Positions 9,011 through 19,478 of a stretch of DNA of 64,000 nt are shown one piece after another. The translations under genes were made by a program, and so were the position numbers. The notes below the pieces were generated by a model, which had not been told where the DNA came from, ran no database searches, and worked only from the letters and a program-made list of their open reading frames with translations. The stretch comes from Stentor coeruleus (taxonomy: Eukaryota > Ciliophora > Heterotrichea > Heterotrichida > Stentoridae). Every line of letters starts with the position of its first letter. Position 1 is the stretch's first letter. The stretch lies in the NCBI GenBank assembly GCA_001970955.1, contig MPUH01000102.1:43386-107385 (forward strand), read 5' to 3'.

Positions 9011-11362
9011 TCACTCAATGGATATATTATTAAACGGTGAACTAAGTTTGCATCTCATTTCATAATCTTCCTTGCTTACAGCGATCTTATACATCTTCTG
9101 TTGATCCTTCATAACAATATTATCTTCAATAGCTCTAATTTTCTGAGTTTGTTCTTCTCGTCCTTTTTTCAAAGTTTCTATTTTTTTCTCTTCAGCTTCG
9201 ATTTTTTTTATTTTCTCTTCTCCTCCAACATTAAAAGGAGAAAATTTTTTCTGAGTAACAAGTTCAGGCTTCATACTACTTTCTTCAGGCATGTGATAAT
9301 GAATAAATGTATTTTGATGAGGAGGTTTAGCTCCATATCTAGTACTTGCATGGAATTTTATTATTTTATCATCTGGGCGGAAATCTTTTATGAGATCTTC
9401 TTGGGTTTTGCTGAAATGGTTAAGGGTTTCTTTTTGAGTTGTTAGGTATTTTAAGGATGGCTGATGGTTTTCAGCATAAATTTCAGGGTTTTCTTGAAGT
9501 CTTTCTTTATTTGTTGCCAGGATGTTGGGTCGGATTTTCTCAGCAAAGTCTTTGAATTTTATGTAACCTTTTTGTTCACTATCTAAAAACGCCATAAAAT
9601 CCCCAACATCTTCAGGTTCATGGATAATCTGGTTAATAACCAGCGCTTTTTCTAGATCTTCTAAAGTGATATACCCATCTCTATCTCTATCAAACTTTTT
9701 AAAAACATCATTTGCTTTCTGAGACCCTTGATCAAAAAACTTTTCCTCAATACTTTTCAATATTTTCTTAACACCCTCCCCATTTTCAGCTTTAAACTCA
9801 ATATTCTCCCTTATCGGTGGTACAGCTCTTTTTATCTTATGCAATTCATATGAAGCTTTAGTATCTTCCATATAAATATTCTTAGCAACTTCTTCAATAG
9901 GAGTAACTCCATCTTTGTTATAAACATATGAGCTTAAAAAACCTTCTAATTCTTTTTTTGTTATTTTCAAAGTTTTCCTATCCTGTAATTTATCAACTAC
10001 AAAGTCTTTTAATTGATCTAAAGATATCACCCCATTATTCCCCCTTTCAGTCAATTCATTAAACAACTTCCCTTCAGTCTCAGCCGCATCTCTTAAAAAA
10101 AGTCTTATTTTCCTAGCCCTCAAGAAAAAATTATCCAATTGATTAACTGGGACTTTCTGTCTGTTTAATATATTCATTTTCTTCAATGGGTCTACTACAA
10201 CTTTCCTTTCTTCCTCAACATACTTTTCTTCTTCTTTTATATCATTTCTTCTATCCTCCATATCAAAAAACTTATCCCCAGCCGGCATTTCTAAGGCAAC
10301 AAAATCCTCAATTTTCTTTAAAAAATCCTTATAATAAAGTCCAGTATTTTGCGCATTATCATTATATAAAATTTTCCATATTTTTTCTGAGTTTAATGTA
10401 TATGGTAAATCCATGTTGTTTAAAATACTCACAAATTCTTCAAAGTTGATTTTTCCTGTTTTCTTTTTATCTTTTCGAGTAAATTGTGGTGCTAAGCCGA
10501 AATAACGATCTTTTAAGAAAGTTTTTAGTTGGCTTTGGAGCATTTCTGTGTGTTTGTTTACAGCCATGTTATGCATATCGATAATTTTTAAGTTATCATC
10601 TGGATCTTCGGCTAATGAGGTAAGATCAACATTAAGTTTGTCATCTTGATCAAAAATCAGTCTCATGAATTCATTGAGATTTAGAGCTCCAGTGTTACTA
10701 TTGTTAGCACTGGCAACTAGGACTCGGGCTTCATGAATGTTAATGGGAATACCGATTTTATTGACCATTTTAAATATGTCCTCTGGTGAAAGGACACCTA
10801 TAGATTTTTCGTCCCATTGGTTGAAGATTTTTCTGAAATCGTTTCGATTTGCGTATCGTCTACGGATTGTCCTTCTGATATCTGCAACTTTTTTAAGGTC
10901 GACTTTTCCTTCAAGTGTTGATTTATGCCCGATATGGACCAATTGGGTTTCTTGTGAAGCTTTTTTATGTTCGATTTCTTTAGATACATGGTACTTGTCG
11001 ATCTTTTTCTGAATTGCTTCTTCTTCTCTGACTTGTACATGCTGGGTATGTTTTAAAAGCTTGTTATCACCCATCTGAGCTTTGTCTGGACTGAAATCTG
11101 AGGATTTAGGACGAGTCATTGTCTGTCTTAAGAGTGTAGTTTTGTTTTTTGTTTTATAGTATTCAGTTTGTGTTGATATTGGGTCTTTAATAATATTAGG
11201 AAGGGTTTTAACTCTTGGAAGATTCAATTGTGCTTCATGATAAGGAAAAACACTCGAATAAAGAGGCAGTCGAGCTTTTCTCTCAGTTTTATTCTCCAAA
11301 GCAGTTCTAATATCCCCACTACTCTTCCCCATAGTACTATTTCTAACTTTTCTTAAAGCCAT
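9011..11362 (-). CDS. Multi-EF-hand protein, possibly cytoskeletal/ciliary
   Basis: A 783-residue protein with a basic disordered N-terminus of about 150 residues. Several EF-hand units follow: FNQWDEKSIGVLSPEDIFKM near 180, ANNSNTGALNLNEFMRLIF near 218, FTRKDKKKTGKINFEEFVS near 297, and the best canonical loop DRDRDGYITLEDLE near 555, which keeps the D-x-D-x-D-G and final Glu ligands. Several loops lack ligands and are probably structural. The C-terminus has a Lys/Glu-rich helix. Long proteins with paired EF-hands of this type occur among axonemal and cortical proteins of ciliates, so that role is a guess. The start is divergent from the EMC6-like gene, with 145 bp between them. Confidence 0.8.
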   Translation of the reverse strand: MALRKVRNSTMGKSSGDIRTALENKTERKARLPLYSSVFPYHEAQLNLPRVKTLPNIIKDPISTQTEYYKTKNKTTLLRQTMTRPKSSDFSPDKAQMGDNKLLKHTQHVQVREEEAIQKKIDKYHVSKEIEHKKASQETQLVHIGHKSTLEGKVDLKKVADIRRTIRRRYANRNDFRKIFNQWDEKSIGVLSPEDIFKMVNKIGIPINIHEARVLVASANNSNTGALNLNEFMRLIFDQDDKLNVDLTSLAEDPDDNLKIIDMHNMAVNKHTEMLQSQLKTFLKDRYFGLAPQFTRKDKKKTGKINFEEFVSILNNMDLPYTLNSEKIWKILYNDNAQNTGLYYKDFLKKIEDFVALEMPAGDKFFDMEDRRNDIKEEEKYVEEERKVVVDPLKKMNILNRQKVPVNQLDNFFLRARKIRLFLRDAAETEGKLFNELTERGNNGVISLDQLKDFVVDKLQDRKTLKITKKELEGFLSSYVYNKDGVTPIEEVAKNIYMEDTKASYELHKIKRAVPPIRENIEFKAENGEGVKKILKSIEEKFFDQGSQKANDVFKKFDRDRDGYITLEDLEKALVINQIIHEPEDVGDFMAFLDSEQKGYIKFKDFAEKIRPNILATNKERLQENPEIYAENHQPSLKYLTTQKETLNHFSKTQEDLIKDFRPDDKIIKFHASTRYGAKPPHQNTFIHYHMPEESSMKPELVTQKKFSPFNVGGEEKIKKIEAEEKKIETLKKGREEQTQKIRAIEDNIVMKDQQKMYKIAVSKEDYEMRCKLSSPFNNISIE

Positions 11363-11507
11363 TTATAAGCATCTTTACCCTAAAAACTTTATATCCTTCA
11401 TTCTCATCATAACTCCAGTTTTTTCCATAAAAAAATACTTAAAAAACCTTATAAATTCCAAAAAAGCCAAAAAATCTAATGAAATTAAGAAAATAAATAT
11501 AAAAATA

Positions 11508-11816
11508 ATGGCTTCGATCAGGTCAACTGAATTCAACTCAGCACAATCATTAGAGAAAGATGCAATTATGGACAATTTGTACTGGATAAAACAAATTATT
11601 AGTATAATTTTAGGCTGTGTAGCTGGGGGAATGAATTTGACTGGGTTTCCAATAATAATTTGCTTTGGAATTGCTGTGAGCTCATTTTCTTTAGTTTATG
11701 CTTGGCAGATAATGAAAGCTGAAGAAATCGAGTCATGGGATTTGGTAACGGAAGCATTTGGCCCATCGTTCTTTTGTTTTATTCTTGTTTGGACTTTAAC
11801 ATTTACTTTCATTTAA
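11508..11816 (+). CDS. Rab5-interacting / EMC6-like small membrane protein
   Basis: The 102-residue protein has three hydrophobic helices: about 26-44 (IKQIISIILGCVAGGMNLTG), 45-68 (FPIIICFGIAVSSFSLVYAW) and 85-102 (PSFFCFILVWTLTFTFI). The layout, the Gly-rich first helix followed by LTGF, and the W-x-L-x-x-E-x-F before the last helix match the Rab5ip family (RAB5IF and EMC6). These proteins act in the ER membrane in insertion or assembly of membrane proteins. Whether it is the EMC6 or the RAB5IF orthologue is unclear; YWIKQ and the WDLVTEAF segment favour RAB5IF. The ATG chosen follows directly from the divergent 5' region. Confidence 0.75.
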   Translation: MASIRSTEFNSAQSLEKDAIMDNLYWIKQIISIILGCVAGGMNLTGFPIIICFGIAVSSFSLVYAWQIMKAEEIESWDLVTEAFGPSFFCFILVWTLTFTFI

Positions 11817-12579
11817 TAGGTTATCTAAAGTTAACTAGTTCTATTACAACTTTTTAACATAAAACATATATCAATTCTATATATTTCACATAAAAAAAAT
11901 CCCTGATACTAAGCAATAGTTTATAATTAATAGTCTAACCACTATCTTTGCTCTAAGAAAAAAAATTGTAATAAACATGATAATACTCAAACTTGTATTA
12001 CGAATATAAACTAAGCAAACTACAATAATAACTTGAAATAAACCTCAATTGGCATTAATTACTCTTTGCATAAACTTTCCTTACCAGGGTTTACAATAAA
12101 AATTAATAAATGAGAACATATAAGTTCAGTTGCACCCCAACCTAATCCAATCCTATCATCTTAGTTTTTTATCTACTATCCTTGATGCTTTCCAAAAAAA
12201 AACCTTTGTCAGCACATATATATCAATAAGCATTATTAGTTCTTTTTGTAGTTCTGAAATTAATAACCACTCTTTACTTAAAGGCACTAAAGTTCCATAG
12301 GTCAAAAGTTTAACCATCGATACTAAAGAATAACCAAAGGCACTTCTTATACATGAAGAATCCAATATTCATGTAATAAAACGTTGTTAAATCCTACAAA
12401 TATCTAGTCGAACATCAGTATAACACAATTCAACAAATACAACAATGCCATTTATTATAAAAAAAAATCAATACTTTCTTTATTCCATACCTCTTTCACT
12501 CACCCAAAAACCTAATTTCCTTATAATAATCATCATAAAAATATAAAAACCCATTGCCTTAGATTTTTAGTATATAAAA
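11817..12579. other. Intergenic, one uncertain minus-strand frame
   Basis: This AT-rich spacer is A/C-rich next to the zinc-finger gene. The only candidate inside is the minus-strand frame at 12156-12365, listed separately. Nothing else is seen. Confidence 0.4.
12156..12365 (-). pseudogene. Possible coding fragment, unrecognised
   Basis: A frame of about 69 codons opens after a TGA and has no ATG at its head; the first usable Met lies some 16 codons in. Its product (for example LLTYGTLVPLSKEWLLISEL) has balanced composition and looks more protein-like than other spacer frames. No GTA..AG intron joins it to a start. It may be a gene remnant or chance. Confidence 0.22.
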
Positions 12580-13059
12580 ATGCCAACTTGTCCAAATTGG
12601 TAATTTTTATATAGTCAAAAAGATATCCCAGATGAGGTTTTTGTCCTTCACGAAGCCCATTGTAGTCGTTTTATTGAAGTTTGTAAACAATGTGATCAAT
12701 CTTTTCCCAAAAACAAAAAGAAAGAACATGATGACAAGCATCATAAAAAAGTAAAATGCCCTTATTGTGCCAAGTTAGTAGATGATATTGAACTTGCTTT
12801 ACATAAAACAATTTGTGAAGCTAAACCTAAACCTTGTCTTTATTGTGGGGCTATAATGGAACTTTCATTACTTTTAGACCATGAAGATCATTGTGGTAGT
12901 AGGACTGAATCTTGTGATATATGCGGCAAAAATGTAGTCATCAAAGATATGCCAGAACATATCCAAAACTGCATTGAAGAACAGGAATACAATGAAAATG
13001 GGTCTTTGAAGAGGAAAAAAAACAATCACACGATAGCTAAAAAACGAGGTAAAAAGTAA
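12580..13059 (+). CDS. TRAF/XAF1-type zinc-finger protein, two exons
   Basis: Exon 12580-12599, a 15-nt intron at 12600-12614 (GTAATTTTTATATAG) and exon 12615-13059 give 154 residues. The intron interrupts the codon of the fourth zinc ligand region, so without it the gene looks truncated. The product begins MPTCPNCQKDIPDEVFVLHE and carries serial C-x2-C...H-x3-C type units: CPNC..HEAHC, CKQC..H, CPYC..H, CLYCGAIM..HEDHC and CDICGKNV..HIQNC. This matches the TRAF-type/TRAFD1-XAF1 class of zinc fingers. The last 25 residues are strongly basic (KRKKNNHTIAKKRGKK), a possible nuclear signal. A binding partner cannot be told from sequence. Confidence 0.85.
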
Positions 13060-13205
13060 ACAACTTCAGTTTAGGACTTGATAACTAATATTTGTATATT
13101 TCCTTCTAAAAAAACACACAAATCACTATTTCACACTAAAAAAAATTATTTTTTCATTCAAATATAAGGTTTTTTTAATACGATTACTATTGGTTATATA
13201 ATAAT

Positions 13206-14561
13206 ATGCAAGGAAAAGCTATAGCACAAGGGTTTGTAGAGTATATAAACGAAGCTGTAACCCCATTCCATGCAGTCAATAAGGCAAAGAGTTTATTAAA
13301 AGAAAATGGGTTTGAAGAACTTCTTGAACATGAACCATGGATAGCTAAGCCATCAGGAAAGTATTTCGTAACAAGAAACGGGTCGAGTATTTTTGTTTTC
13401 GTTGTAGGCGAGGATTTCACTGCTGAAAATGGAGCTTTTAGGGTATTAGGAACACATACAGATTCCCCATGTCCAAAATTAGCCCCACATTCAAAAGTAT
13501 CATCAAATGGGTTTTTAAAACTTAATGTTATGTTGTATGGAGGGGGTTTATGGAATTCATGGTTTGACAGAGATCTTACTTTGGCTGGAAGAGTTGTTTT
13601 GACTATTGGTGAAAGAATTGAAACTAGACTTGTTCATATTAAAAGACCTATTATTGTTTTACCAGAATTAGCTATACATTTGTCGGCTAATAGAGAGAAA
13701 TTTGAGTATAATAAAGAATCGCATTTAAAACCTTTATTGTGTTCGCTTTTATTAGAAAGTAAATCACATCCTGAAAGCCATAAAAAACATGCACATGGGC
13801 TTTTAGATCTTATTGCCCAGGAGTTGAATGTGGATATTGAGAATATTAGTGACCTTGAATTGCATGTTGTTGATACAAAACCTGCTTGCCTTACTGGACT
13901 TTATCAAGAGTTTATATCTTCGGCTAGGATTGATAACCAAATGAGTTGTTATTGTGCATTACAAGCTATTATAGAAACTCCAACTACAGGGAAAGATATC
14001 AAAATGTGGGCTGCTTTTGATCATGAAGAAGTTGGTAGCATAAGCATATCTGGTGCTGATTCAGTAGTCGCATCAAATCTTATGAATAGATTACTCAAAG
14101 TTCTTTGTCCAACAGCAAGCAACGACTTTTCTGATATGATTTTCCGTAAGAGTTTTGGTTTTTCTGCAGATATGGCCCATGCCCTCCACCCTAATTTTTC
14201 AGAAAAACATCATCCTCAGCATTCACCAAAAATGCATTCGGGTGTTGTCCTTAAAATCAACGCAAATCAAAACTATGCAACAGACTTTGTTGGATGTACT
14301 TTAGCTCGATCTTTAGCTAGTCGTAATAGTATCCCGTTACAAGAATTTATAGTAAAAAATGACTCTCCATGTGGATCGACAATAGGCCCAATGCTTGCTG
14401 CTCAAACTGGTATTCGAATAGTTGATATTGGCGCCCCACAATTTGCTATGCATAGTTGTCGTGAACTTATGGGCACAGATGATGCATTTTATTACTACAG
14501 TTTCTTAAAATCTTTCTTTGATGACCTTCATTCTTTATATGATGAAGCCAGTTTAAACTAG
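13206..14561 (+). CDS. DNPEP: Aspartyl aminopeptidase (peptidase family M18)
   Basis: A 451-residue cytosolic metallopeptidase that removes N-terminal Asp/Glu from peptides. Two-metal ligands are visible: the His in GTHTDSP near 84, the Asp in ARIDNQMS near 246, the Glu pair in FDHEEVGS near 281, the Asp in SADMAHALHPN near 324, and the C-terminal His in AMHSCRELMG near 420. Other hallmarks are YGGGLWNSWFDRDL and the C-terminal fold through SFFDDLHSL. The length fits the family (about 450-490). No intron is needed, and the start ATG is the first in frame, following an A/T-rich leader. Confidence 0.96.
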   Translation: MQGKAIAQGFVEYINEAVTPFHAVNKAKSLLKENGFEELLEHEPWIAKPSGKYFVTRNGSSIFVFVVGEDFTAENGAFRVLGTHTDSPCPKLAPHSKVSSNGFLKLNVMLYGGGLWNSWFDRDLTLAGRVVLTIGERIETRLVHIKRPIIVLPELAIHLSANREKFEYNKESHLKPLLCSLLLESKSHPESHKKHAHGLLDLIAQELNVDIENISDLELHVVDTKPACLTGLYQEFISSARIDNQMSCYCALQAIIETPTTGKDIKMWAAFDHEEVGSISISGADSVVASNLMNRLLKVLCPTASNDFSDMIFRKSFGFSADMAHALHPNFSEKHHPQHSPKMHSGVVLKINANQNYATDFVGCTLARSLASRNSIPLQEFIVKNDSPCGSTIGPMLAAQTGIRIVDIGAPQFAMHSCRELMGTDDAFYYYSFLKSFFDDLHSLYDEASLN

Positions 14562-14699
14562 TTTTACTTAAAAAAATAGGTTTTTTTTTAATGGAAGTGT
14601 TTATCATAAATACAATGTGACTGTAAAATCACCCATGAATAAATGGATAGTATAAAGGATTTTTTGATATTTTAAATATTTTTGATATAAATAAAAATT

Positions 14700-15060
14700 G
14701 GATAATCCTGTCAAAAGAATTTGCTAAAGTGGTGAAGTTGCTAAATTTGAATCTTTTACAAGACGATTTAAAAGCAATTTTTAGGAAAGCATATATGTAT
14801 AAGATGTATTTAATATGGAGGTTTTTTAAAGCTCTATGCAAAAAAAAAAAATTAGAGAAAATATTACTGAGGAAAATGTTTGTAGGCATTTTGCTATGTT
14901 TGATAGGAATAGCGATGAGAAAATTGACAAGTTTGAGTTTAAGAGGATTATGACTACGATGGGTGAACTACTGACTAATGATGAAGTTGATTTTATTATA
15001 TCTGAAGCTCATAAAAATATGAATGGATATATAGACTTTTGAGTGCTAGGTTTGTTTATG
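14700..15060 (+). pseudogene. Decayed calmodulin-like / CDPK EF-hand pseudogene
   Basis: The frame from 14836 encodes a recognisable calmodulin-like segment: MQKKKIRENITEEN, then an EF loop in FDRNSDEKIDKFEF, then the linker TTMGELLTNDEVDFII. It stops at TGA 15040-15042 inside the last EF loop (NGYIDF), one residue before the final Glu ligand. Going upstream in the same frame, VAKFESFTRRFKSNF and FNMEVF look like the first EF-hand helices but are broken by several stop codons, including TAG and TAA. There is no complete reading frame. The first half has lost its ligands, so this is a pseudogene rather than a short gene. Confidence 0.6.
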
Positions 15061-15164
15061 AAATATCTTCTAATACCAAAACCTTTTACATTCTTATCCT
15101 ATAAACTATAACAATTTTTCTAAGATGCTTTCAGAAAAGTAATTTAAACTAATTATATTATAAA

Positions 15165-16238
15165 ATGGGACAAAGTTCTTGTTGTTCAAAGGTAATGAAT
15201 AAAAACAAAAAAGAGTTCATCGGTAAAGAACTAACTCATTATATTAATCTAAGCGATACTGAAAAATTTTCAATACTACTTGGAGAATTGACTATTTGTG
15301 GTCTGATGTTAGATTCTGAGATAATTGAATTTGAAAAGAATAAGGTTAATCTTTTGACTTATGCTTTTTTAGTAGGAAATCTGAAAATGTTTGTGCTTTT
15401 AAAGGAAAAAGGGGCAAATTATGATATTTTCAATAGGAAAATAGAGGAACTAAAAATCGACCAAATGTATTACTTATGCGATAAAGGGTATTTAGATTTA
15501 ATTCAGTATTTATTGCCGATTTATATAGAAAATACTCATCAAATAGATATCGAAATATCAGACACATTGGTTTTTGAGACTGAGGATAAGAAAAAAACTC
15601 ATAAAAAATACACTGCGATACAAAGAGCTTGTGAAAAAGGTCATTTACCCGTGGTTATAGCTTTATATAAGTATTTTGAGAATAAAAATATTCTACCAAG
15701 TTGCTTTGATTTAGAAAAACCTTGTGAAAAAAGAGGTGAAACTTGTGCAATGATAGCTTGTAGAAATGGGCATTATACTCTAGTAAAAGCTCTTTACAAA
15801 GTATGCCATTGCGATTTTACTAAAGTAAATAATTTCGGAGAAAATGCTCTTATAATATGCGCTTCAGGTCTAAAAACTAAAAAATCCTTCAGTTATTTTG
15901 ACTGCATAAATTTCCTTATAGAAACAGTAAATATTGATATAAGCTATATGTATGAAGAAACATTACTTTTACTTGAAGATGATAATTTAGTCAGATATTA
16001 TGAAAACAAACTAAATAAAATAGGAATTAATGCGAAAAAACAAGATTTGGAAAAAAAGTATAGGATTGTACTTAGGTTTGAACAGAGAGCAAGGAATGAT
16101 TCGGATGATATGGATTTAGAATATATGTTAAGAGATATTATGGTAGAAAGTAAAGAGTCTATGACGAATTTTTCGGTTATTAGTAGTATTACTGAATTGC
16201 CAGAAAGTTTTATTTCAATTGCTCCGTTGGAAATTTAG
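15165..16238 (+). CDS. Ankyrin-repeat protein with N-terminal myristoylation/palmitoylation motif
   Basis: The 357-residue product starts MGQSSCCSK: Gly2 with Ser5/Ser6 is a good N-myristoylation context, and Cys6-Cys7 next to it are likely palmitoylation sites, so membrane anchoring is predicted. Ankyrin-like repeats follow, for example NLLTYAFLVGNLKMFVLLKE near 60, YTAIQRACEKGHLPVVIALY near 150 and ETCAMIACRNGHYTLVKALY near 190. The C-terminal 60 residues are acidic and end without a domain. The partner is unknown. The gene follows the calmodulin-like pseudogene and is complete. Confidence 0.8.
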   Translation: MGQSSCCSKVMNKNKKEFIGKELTHYINLSDTEKFSILLGELTICGLMLDSEIIEFEKNKVNLLTYAFLVGNLKMFVLLKEKGANYDIFNRKIEELKIDQMYYLCDKGYLDLIQYLLPIYIENTHQIDIEISDTLVFETEDKKKTHKKYTAIQRACEKGHLPVVIALYKYFENKNILPSCFDLEKPCEKRGETCAMIACRNGHYTLVKALYKVCHCDFTKVNNFGENALIICASGLKTKKSFSYFDCINFLIETVNIDISYMYEETLLLLEDDNLVRYYENKLNKIGINAKKQDLEKKYRIVLRFEQRARNDSDDMDLEYMLRDIMVESKESMTNFSVISSITELPESFISIAPLEI

Positions 16239-16686
16239 AGAGATTTTTTTAATACAATAATACATAGAAAGTCTTTTAAATAGTTTTGAGGATTTTATAG
16301 GTTTGGAATGCTTTTGTGATGATATGAAATGAAGAATTTTGATTTTTTTGTGTTTGTTTTGGGGATTCAAGTCTGGAGAAGTTGCTTTTATTAGGATTTT
16401 ACATTTTTAGTAATAAAATATTATACTTTTTACGGTGCTTTTATATAAAATATTCGAAAATTATAATATGGAAGTTCATGCTAAGCGACAATTTTTATAC
16501 TACATAAATTTCAAATAGTACTAGCAATAATATTATTATTCTCTACAATTTTTTATGTTAAGAACTATGAAAATAATATATAAATTTTATATGAGCATGA
16601 AAAGCATAAGTTTTAGTATAGGGAGATTTAGTTACCATAAAATTCAGTATAAATAGTAAATAAAAATTTTGCTAGCTAGCTGATAA
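16239..16686. other. Intergenic, nothing seen
   Basis: This AT-rich spacer lies between two same-strand genes. The first 150 bases are G/T-rich and the rest drifts to A-rich near the next start. No frame, repeat or RNA was recognised. Confidence 0.5.
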
Positions 16687-19173
16687 ATGGATATTATCGC
16701 TTATTGGGATAACCTTAGAGATTTAAAACCTAGTCAAATTCCAACTAAAGGCTATTTGAATGATTTGTGTATCTCAAAAGACTGGGTGTTTTATACAACT
16801 CAGGATTCTTTAATGTATGTGAGTAATAAAACATCATCAGCTTTACCTAAAGTTTTACTTACTGGGATTCAAATAAAAGAACTCGCCTGCAACTTATTTA
16901 TGGCGATGTTTCTTACAACTCAAGGAGAAATATTTGGTTATGGACATGATGAGATGAAAAGCGGATTATTTGGTGTTCAAAACCTTTATACTGCTGATCG
17001 TCCTATAAAAATTGATGTTCTCTGCCAAATAAAACTTGAATCAATCTCTCTTTCAAGAACACACGCAGGGGGAATTTCTCAAGAGGGTCTTCTCTATACA
17101 TGGGGCCAGGGCTTAAATGGCGAACTTGGAGATTTAGACTTAACAACCTCTTTTCCAAAACCTGTAAAAAATGCGAATTTTTTCAAATCTACTTCCTTAT
17201 CATGCGGATTTGGTTTCACCGCTGTATGCACAGAAGCAGGATTTTTGTATATCTTTAGTATAAAAAAACCATGTGAGAAATGTAAAAAGTCATCAAGTTA
17301 TCCATATTCAATAAAATCCTTACAAAATGAATTCTTTGTTAATCTAAAAAGCTATGGAGATGATCTTATTGCAGTTAATGATGTAGGAAAATGTTTTGTT
17401 ATTTCAAAATGCTTTTGTGTTGCAAATTTGCCATCAAAAAACCCTATTGATCAGATTGCTATATGTGAAATAGGGATTGTTGGGCTTAGTTCAAATCATA
17501 GGGTGTTGTATGTTTGGAAAAAAGGGCAAAAGATAAGATGGCTTGTAGAGTTTTATACACTTTTGGGACAAGGGGAAGTTTTTCAGATTTCTTCAGGGGT
17601 GGGTAAAGCTGTAGGAATTATAGGTATAAACTTGAACGCTAAATCTTTGAAGCAGTTGCAAATTGAGCCTAGTTCAGTGAATTCTCCAAGCAAAATAAGT
17701 GAAAATGAAAGGAAATCATTTGAGGAAATCGTCAGCAGTCTAGGATTTAAAGGAAAAATCGGTTTAAAAGACCCTAACAAACTTCTCACAACCCTTGACA
17801 ACCTTTTCAAATCCAAAATCCGACAAACTTTAAAAGACCTTTGGAAACTATCATACTATCAATCAATCTACAAAAAAGCTTATTCCGCAGCTTTAGGTCC
17901 GATTTTTATGCAAAATGTCATCACACGAATCTTTAACCTCCAAATTTCATCAGTTTTTTCAGACCTCAAACAAACCCCAAAGCAGCTGGTTTGCAACCTT
18001 TTAAATCTATCTTTCAAATTCTACGACAAAAAACTCAGTCGTTTTCTTCAAAGGTGGAAAGTTTCTGCATTAGAAGTAAAAAAAATCAAAAACAACTACG
18101 AAAAAATCCTCCGCAAAACCTCCTGCATGCTTATATTCAAAGTTTTCAAAGAAAACATAAACCATAGTCTTCTCATAGGTCTAACATCTCTAAAATCATA
18201 CATTCAAAAGCCAAAAAAGCCAAAACACGACCCGATAATCCTTCAAAAAAAGCTCATATGTATAATAATGGTATATCAAAACATGTTGAGAAAAAAACAA
18301 TTTCGTCAAGTATCAAAAGCATTTCGTACTATGAAAAATCCAGGATCTAAAACTTCAAGTCAATTTATGTTTATAGACCCAAGTTATAAAATAGAAATCA
18401 GACCACCTGAAGATTCTTTAGAAAAAACAGGTCTAACACCGATTTTAAGTCAAAGTTTTAATAGTGATTCAGAATATGCTTGGAGAAAATTCAATGACTC
18501 ATGTAAAATTGTCCATGAATCAAACAGTCCATCTATGGAATCTATGACTGGATCTGGGGACTTAAGCCCTCAGTCAACATTAATGAGAGAAGTTGAAATC
18601 CTCAAATCTAGAGTCGCTAAAAAAACACCTGAAAAACCTGTGAAAGTCAACCAAAAAAGCAAAAATTCTCCAGTTGTAAACTCAGCTAAAAAACCAATTT
18701 TAACTGTAAAAACTGATAGAAAGTCTTTAGAAGATAAAAAAAAATCTGTTATGACCAGAGAGCCTATAACCCCACCTATTGCTTTTAATAGAGGGAAAAA
18801 TATAAGTTTCCAGAAAAAACTTACAAATGTTGTATCAGAAAATATCAATCTTAATATCCCAAATGGTCAGAAAAGTGGTAAGAATTTATGCAATGTTTTA
18901 GTAAAGAGTATTTTGAGGATTTTATCTGAAGAGTTTAAAAAAATTATGAATTTTAGGGATAAAAATATTGTAAATGTTGTGGGTAATGGAAAAGATATTA
19001 AACAGGAGGATATGAAAAGAAAGTCTGTAAGAAATAGAGAAGATACTGTGGCTAGTAATTTGTGGAAGAAAAAATTGTTATCACTTGGGGTGAATAAGTT
19101 TTATAGAACACTTAGTGGGGTTGTTAAGAAAAATATGGTAGCTGCTTTGGCGTCTATTATAAGATATAGATAG
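16687..19173 (+). CDS. RCC1-repeat protein with a long helical/basic tail
   Basis: An 828-residue protein. Residues about 25-325 contain degenerate RCC1 beta-propeller blades: MAMFLTTQGEIFGYGHDEMK, HAGGISQEGLLYTWGQGLNGELGD (the best, near 125-150), SCGFGFTAVCTEAGFLYIF, and GLSSNHRVLYVW. RCC1-like propellers act as guanine exchange factors or as protein-binding platforms; which applies here is not visible. From about 370 to 560 the chain is helical and basic with aromatic residues, followed by a Ser/Lys-rich disordered region and a basic C-terminal helix. Ciliates have many RCC1 proteins, often cytoskeletal. No intron is needed. Confidence 0.8.
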   Translation: MDIIAYWDNLRDLKPSQIPTKGYLNDLCISKDWVFYTTQDSLMYVSNKTSSALPKVLLTGIQIKELACNLFMAMFLTTQGEIFGYGHDEMKSGLFGVQNLYTADRPIKIDVLCQIKLESISLSRTHAGGISQEGLLYTWGQGLNGELGDLDLTTSFPKPVKNANFFKSTSLSCGFGFTAVCTEAGFLYIFSIKKPCEKCKKSSSYPYSIKSLQNEFFVNLKSYGDDLIAVNDVGKCFVISKCFCVANLPSKNPIDQIAICEIGIVGLSSNHRVLYVWKKGQKIRWLVEFYTLLGQGEVFQISSGVGKAVGIIGINLNAKSLKQLQIEPSSVNSPSKISENERKSFEEIVSSLGFKGKIGLKDPNKLLTTLDNLFKSKIRQTLKDLWKLSYYQSIYKKAYSAALGPIFMQNVITRIFNLQISSVFSDLKQTPKQLVCNLLNLSFKFYDKKLSRFLQRWKVSALEVKKIKNNYEKILRKTSCMLIFKVFKENINHSLLIGLTSLKSYIQKPKKPKHDPIILQKKLICIIMVYQNMLRKKQFRQVSKAFRTMKNPGSKTSSQFMFIDPSYKIEIRPPEDSLEKTGLTPILSQSFNSDSEYAWRKFNDSCKIVHESNSPSMESMTGSGDLSPQSTLMREVEILKSRVAKKTPEKPVKVNQKSKNSPVVNSAKKPILTVKTDRKSLEDKKKSVMTREPITPPIAFNRGKNISFQKKLTNVVSENINLNIPNGQKSGKNLCNVLVKSILRILSEEFKKIMNFRDKNIVNVVGNGKDIKQEDMKRKSVRNREDTVASNLWKKKLLSLGVNKFYRTLSGVVKKNMVAALASIIRYR

Positions 19174-19478
19174 TTATAAGTAAATTCATGATTTTTTTAG
19201 ATAAGCTTATAGATTGTAAAGGAATATATAAGGAAAAGTTATGTGGTAAACTGAAATAATACAGAATTTTATTATGGGATATAATAAAGATATCAGATAA
19301 TTATAGGACTTAAAACGTAATAAAGGAAAATTGTATAAAATCTAAAGGAAATTGAAGTAAATTAGGTATATATTCATATGTAAAACTTCAGTTGATTATA
19401 AAACAAACTCATACGTCATAAAACCAAAAATATAATAAATAAATATAATAACAACTAATAATAGCCAAAGGTAAATAA
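19174..19478. other. Intergenic, nothing seen
   Basis: This is AT-rich spacer of 305 bases between same-strand genes. No repeat or small gene was recognised. Confidence 0.5.
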
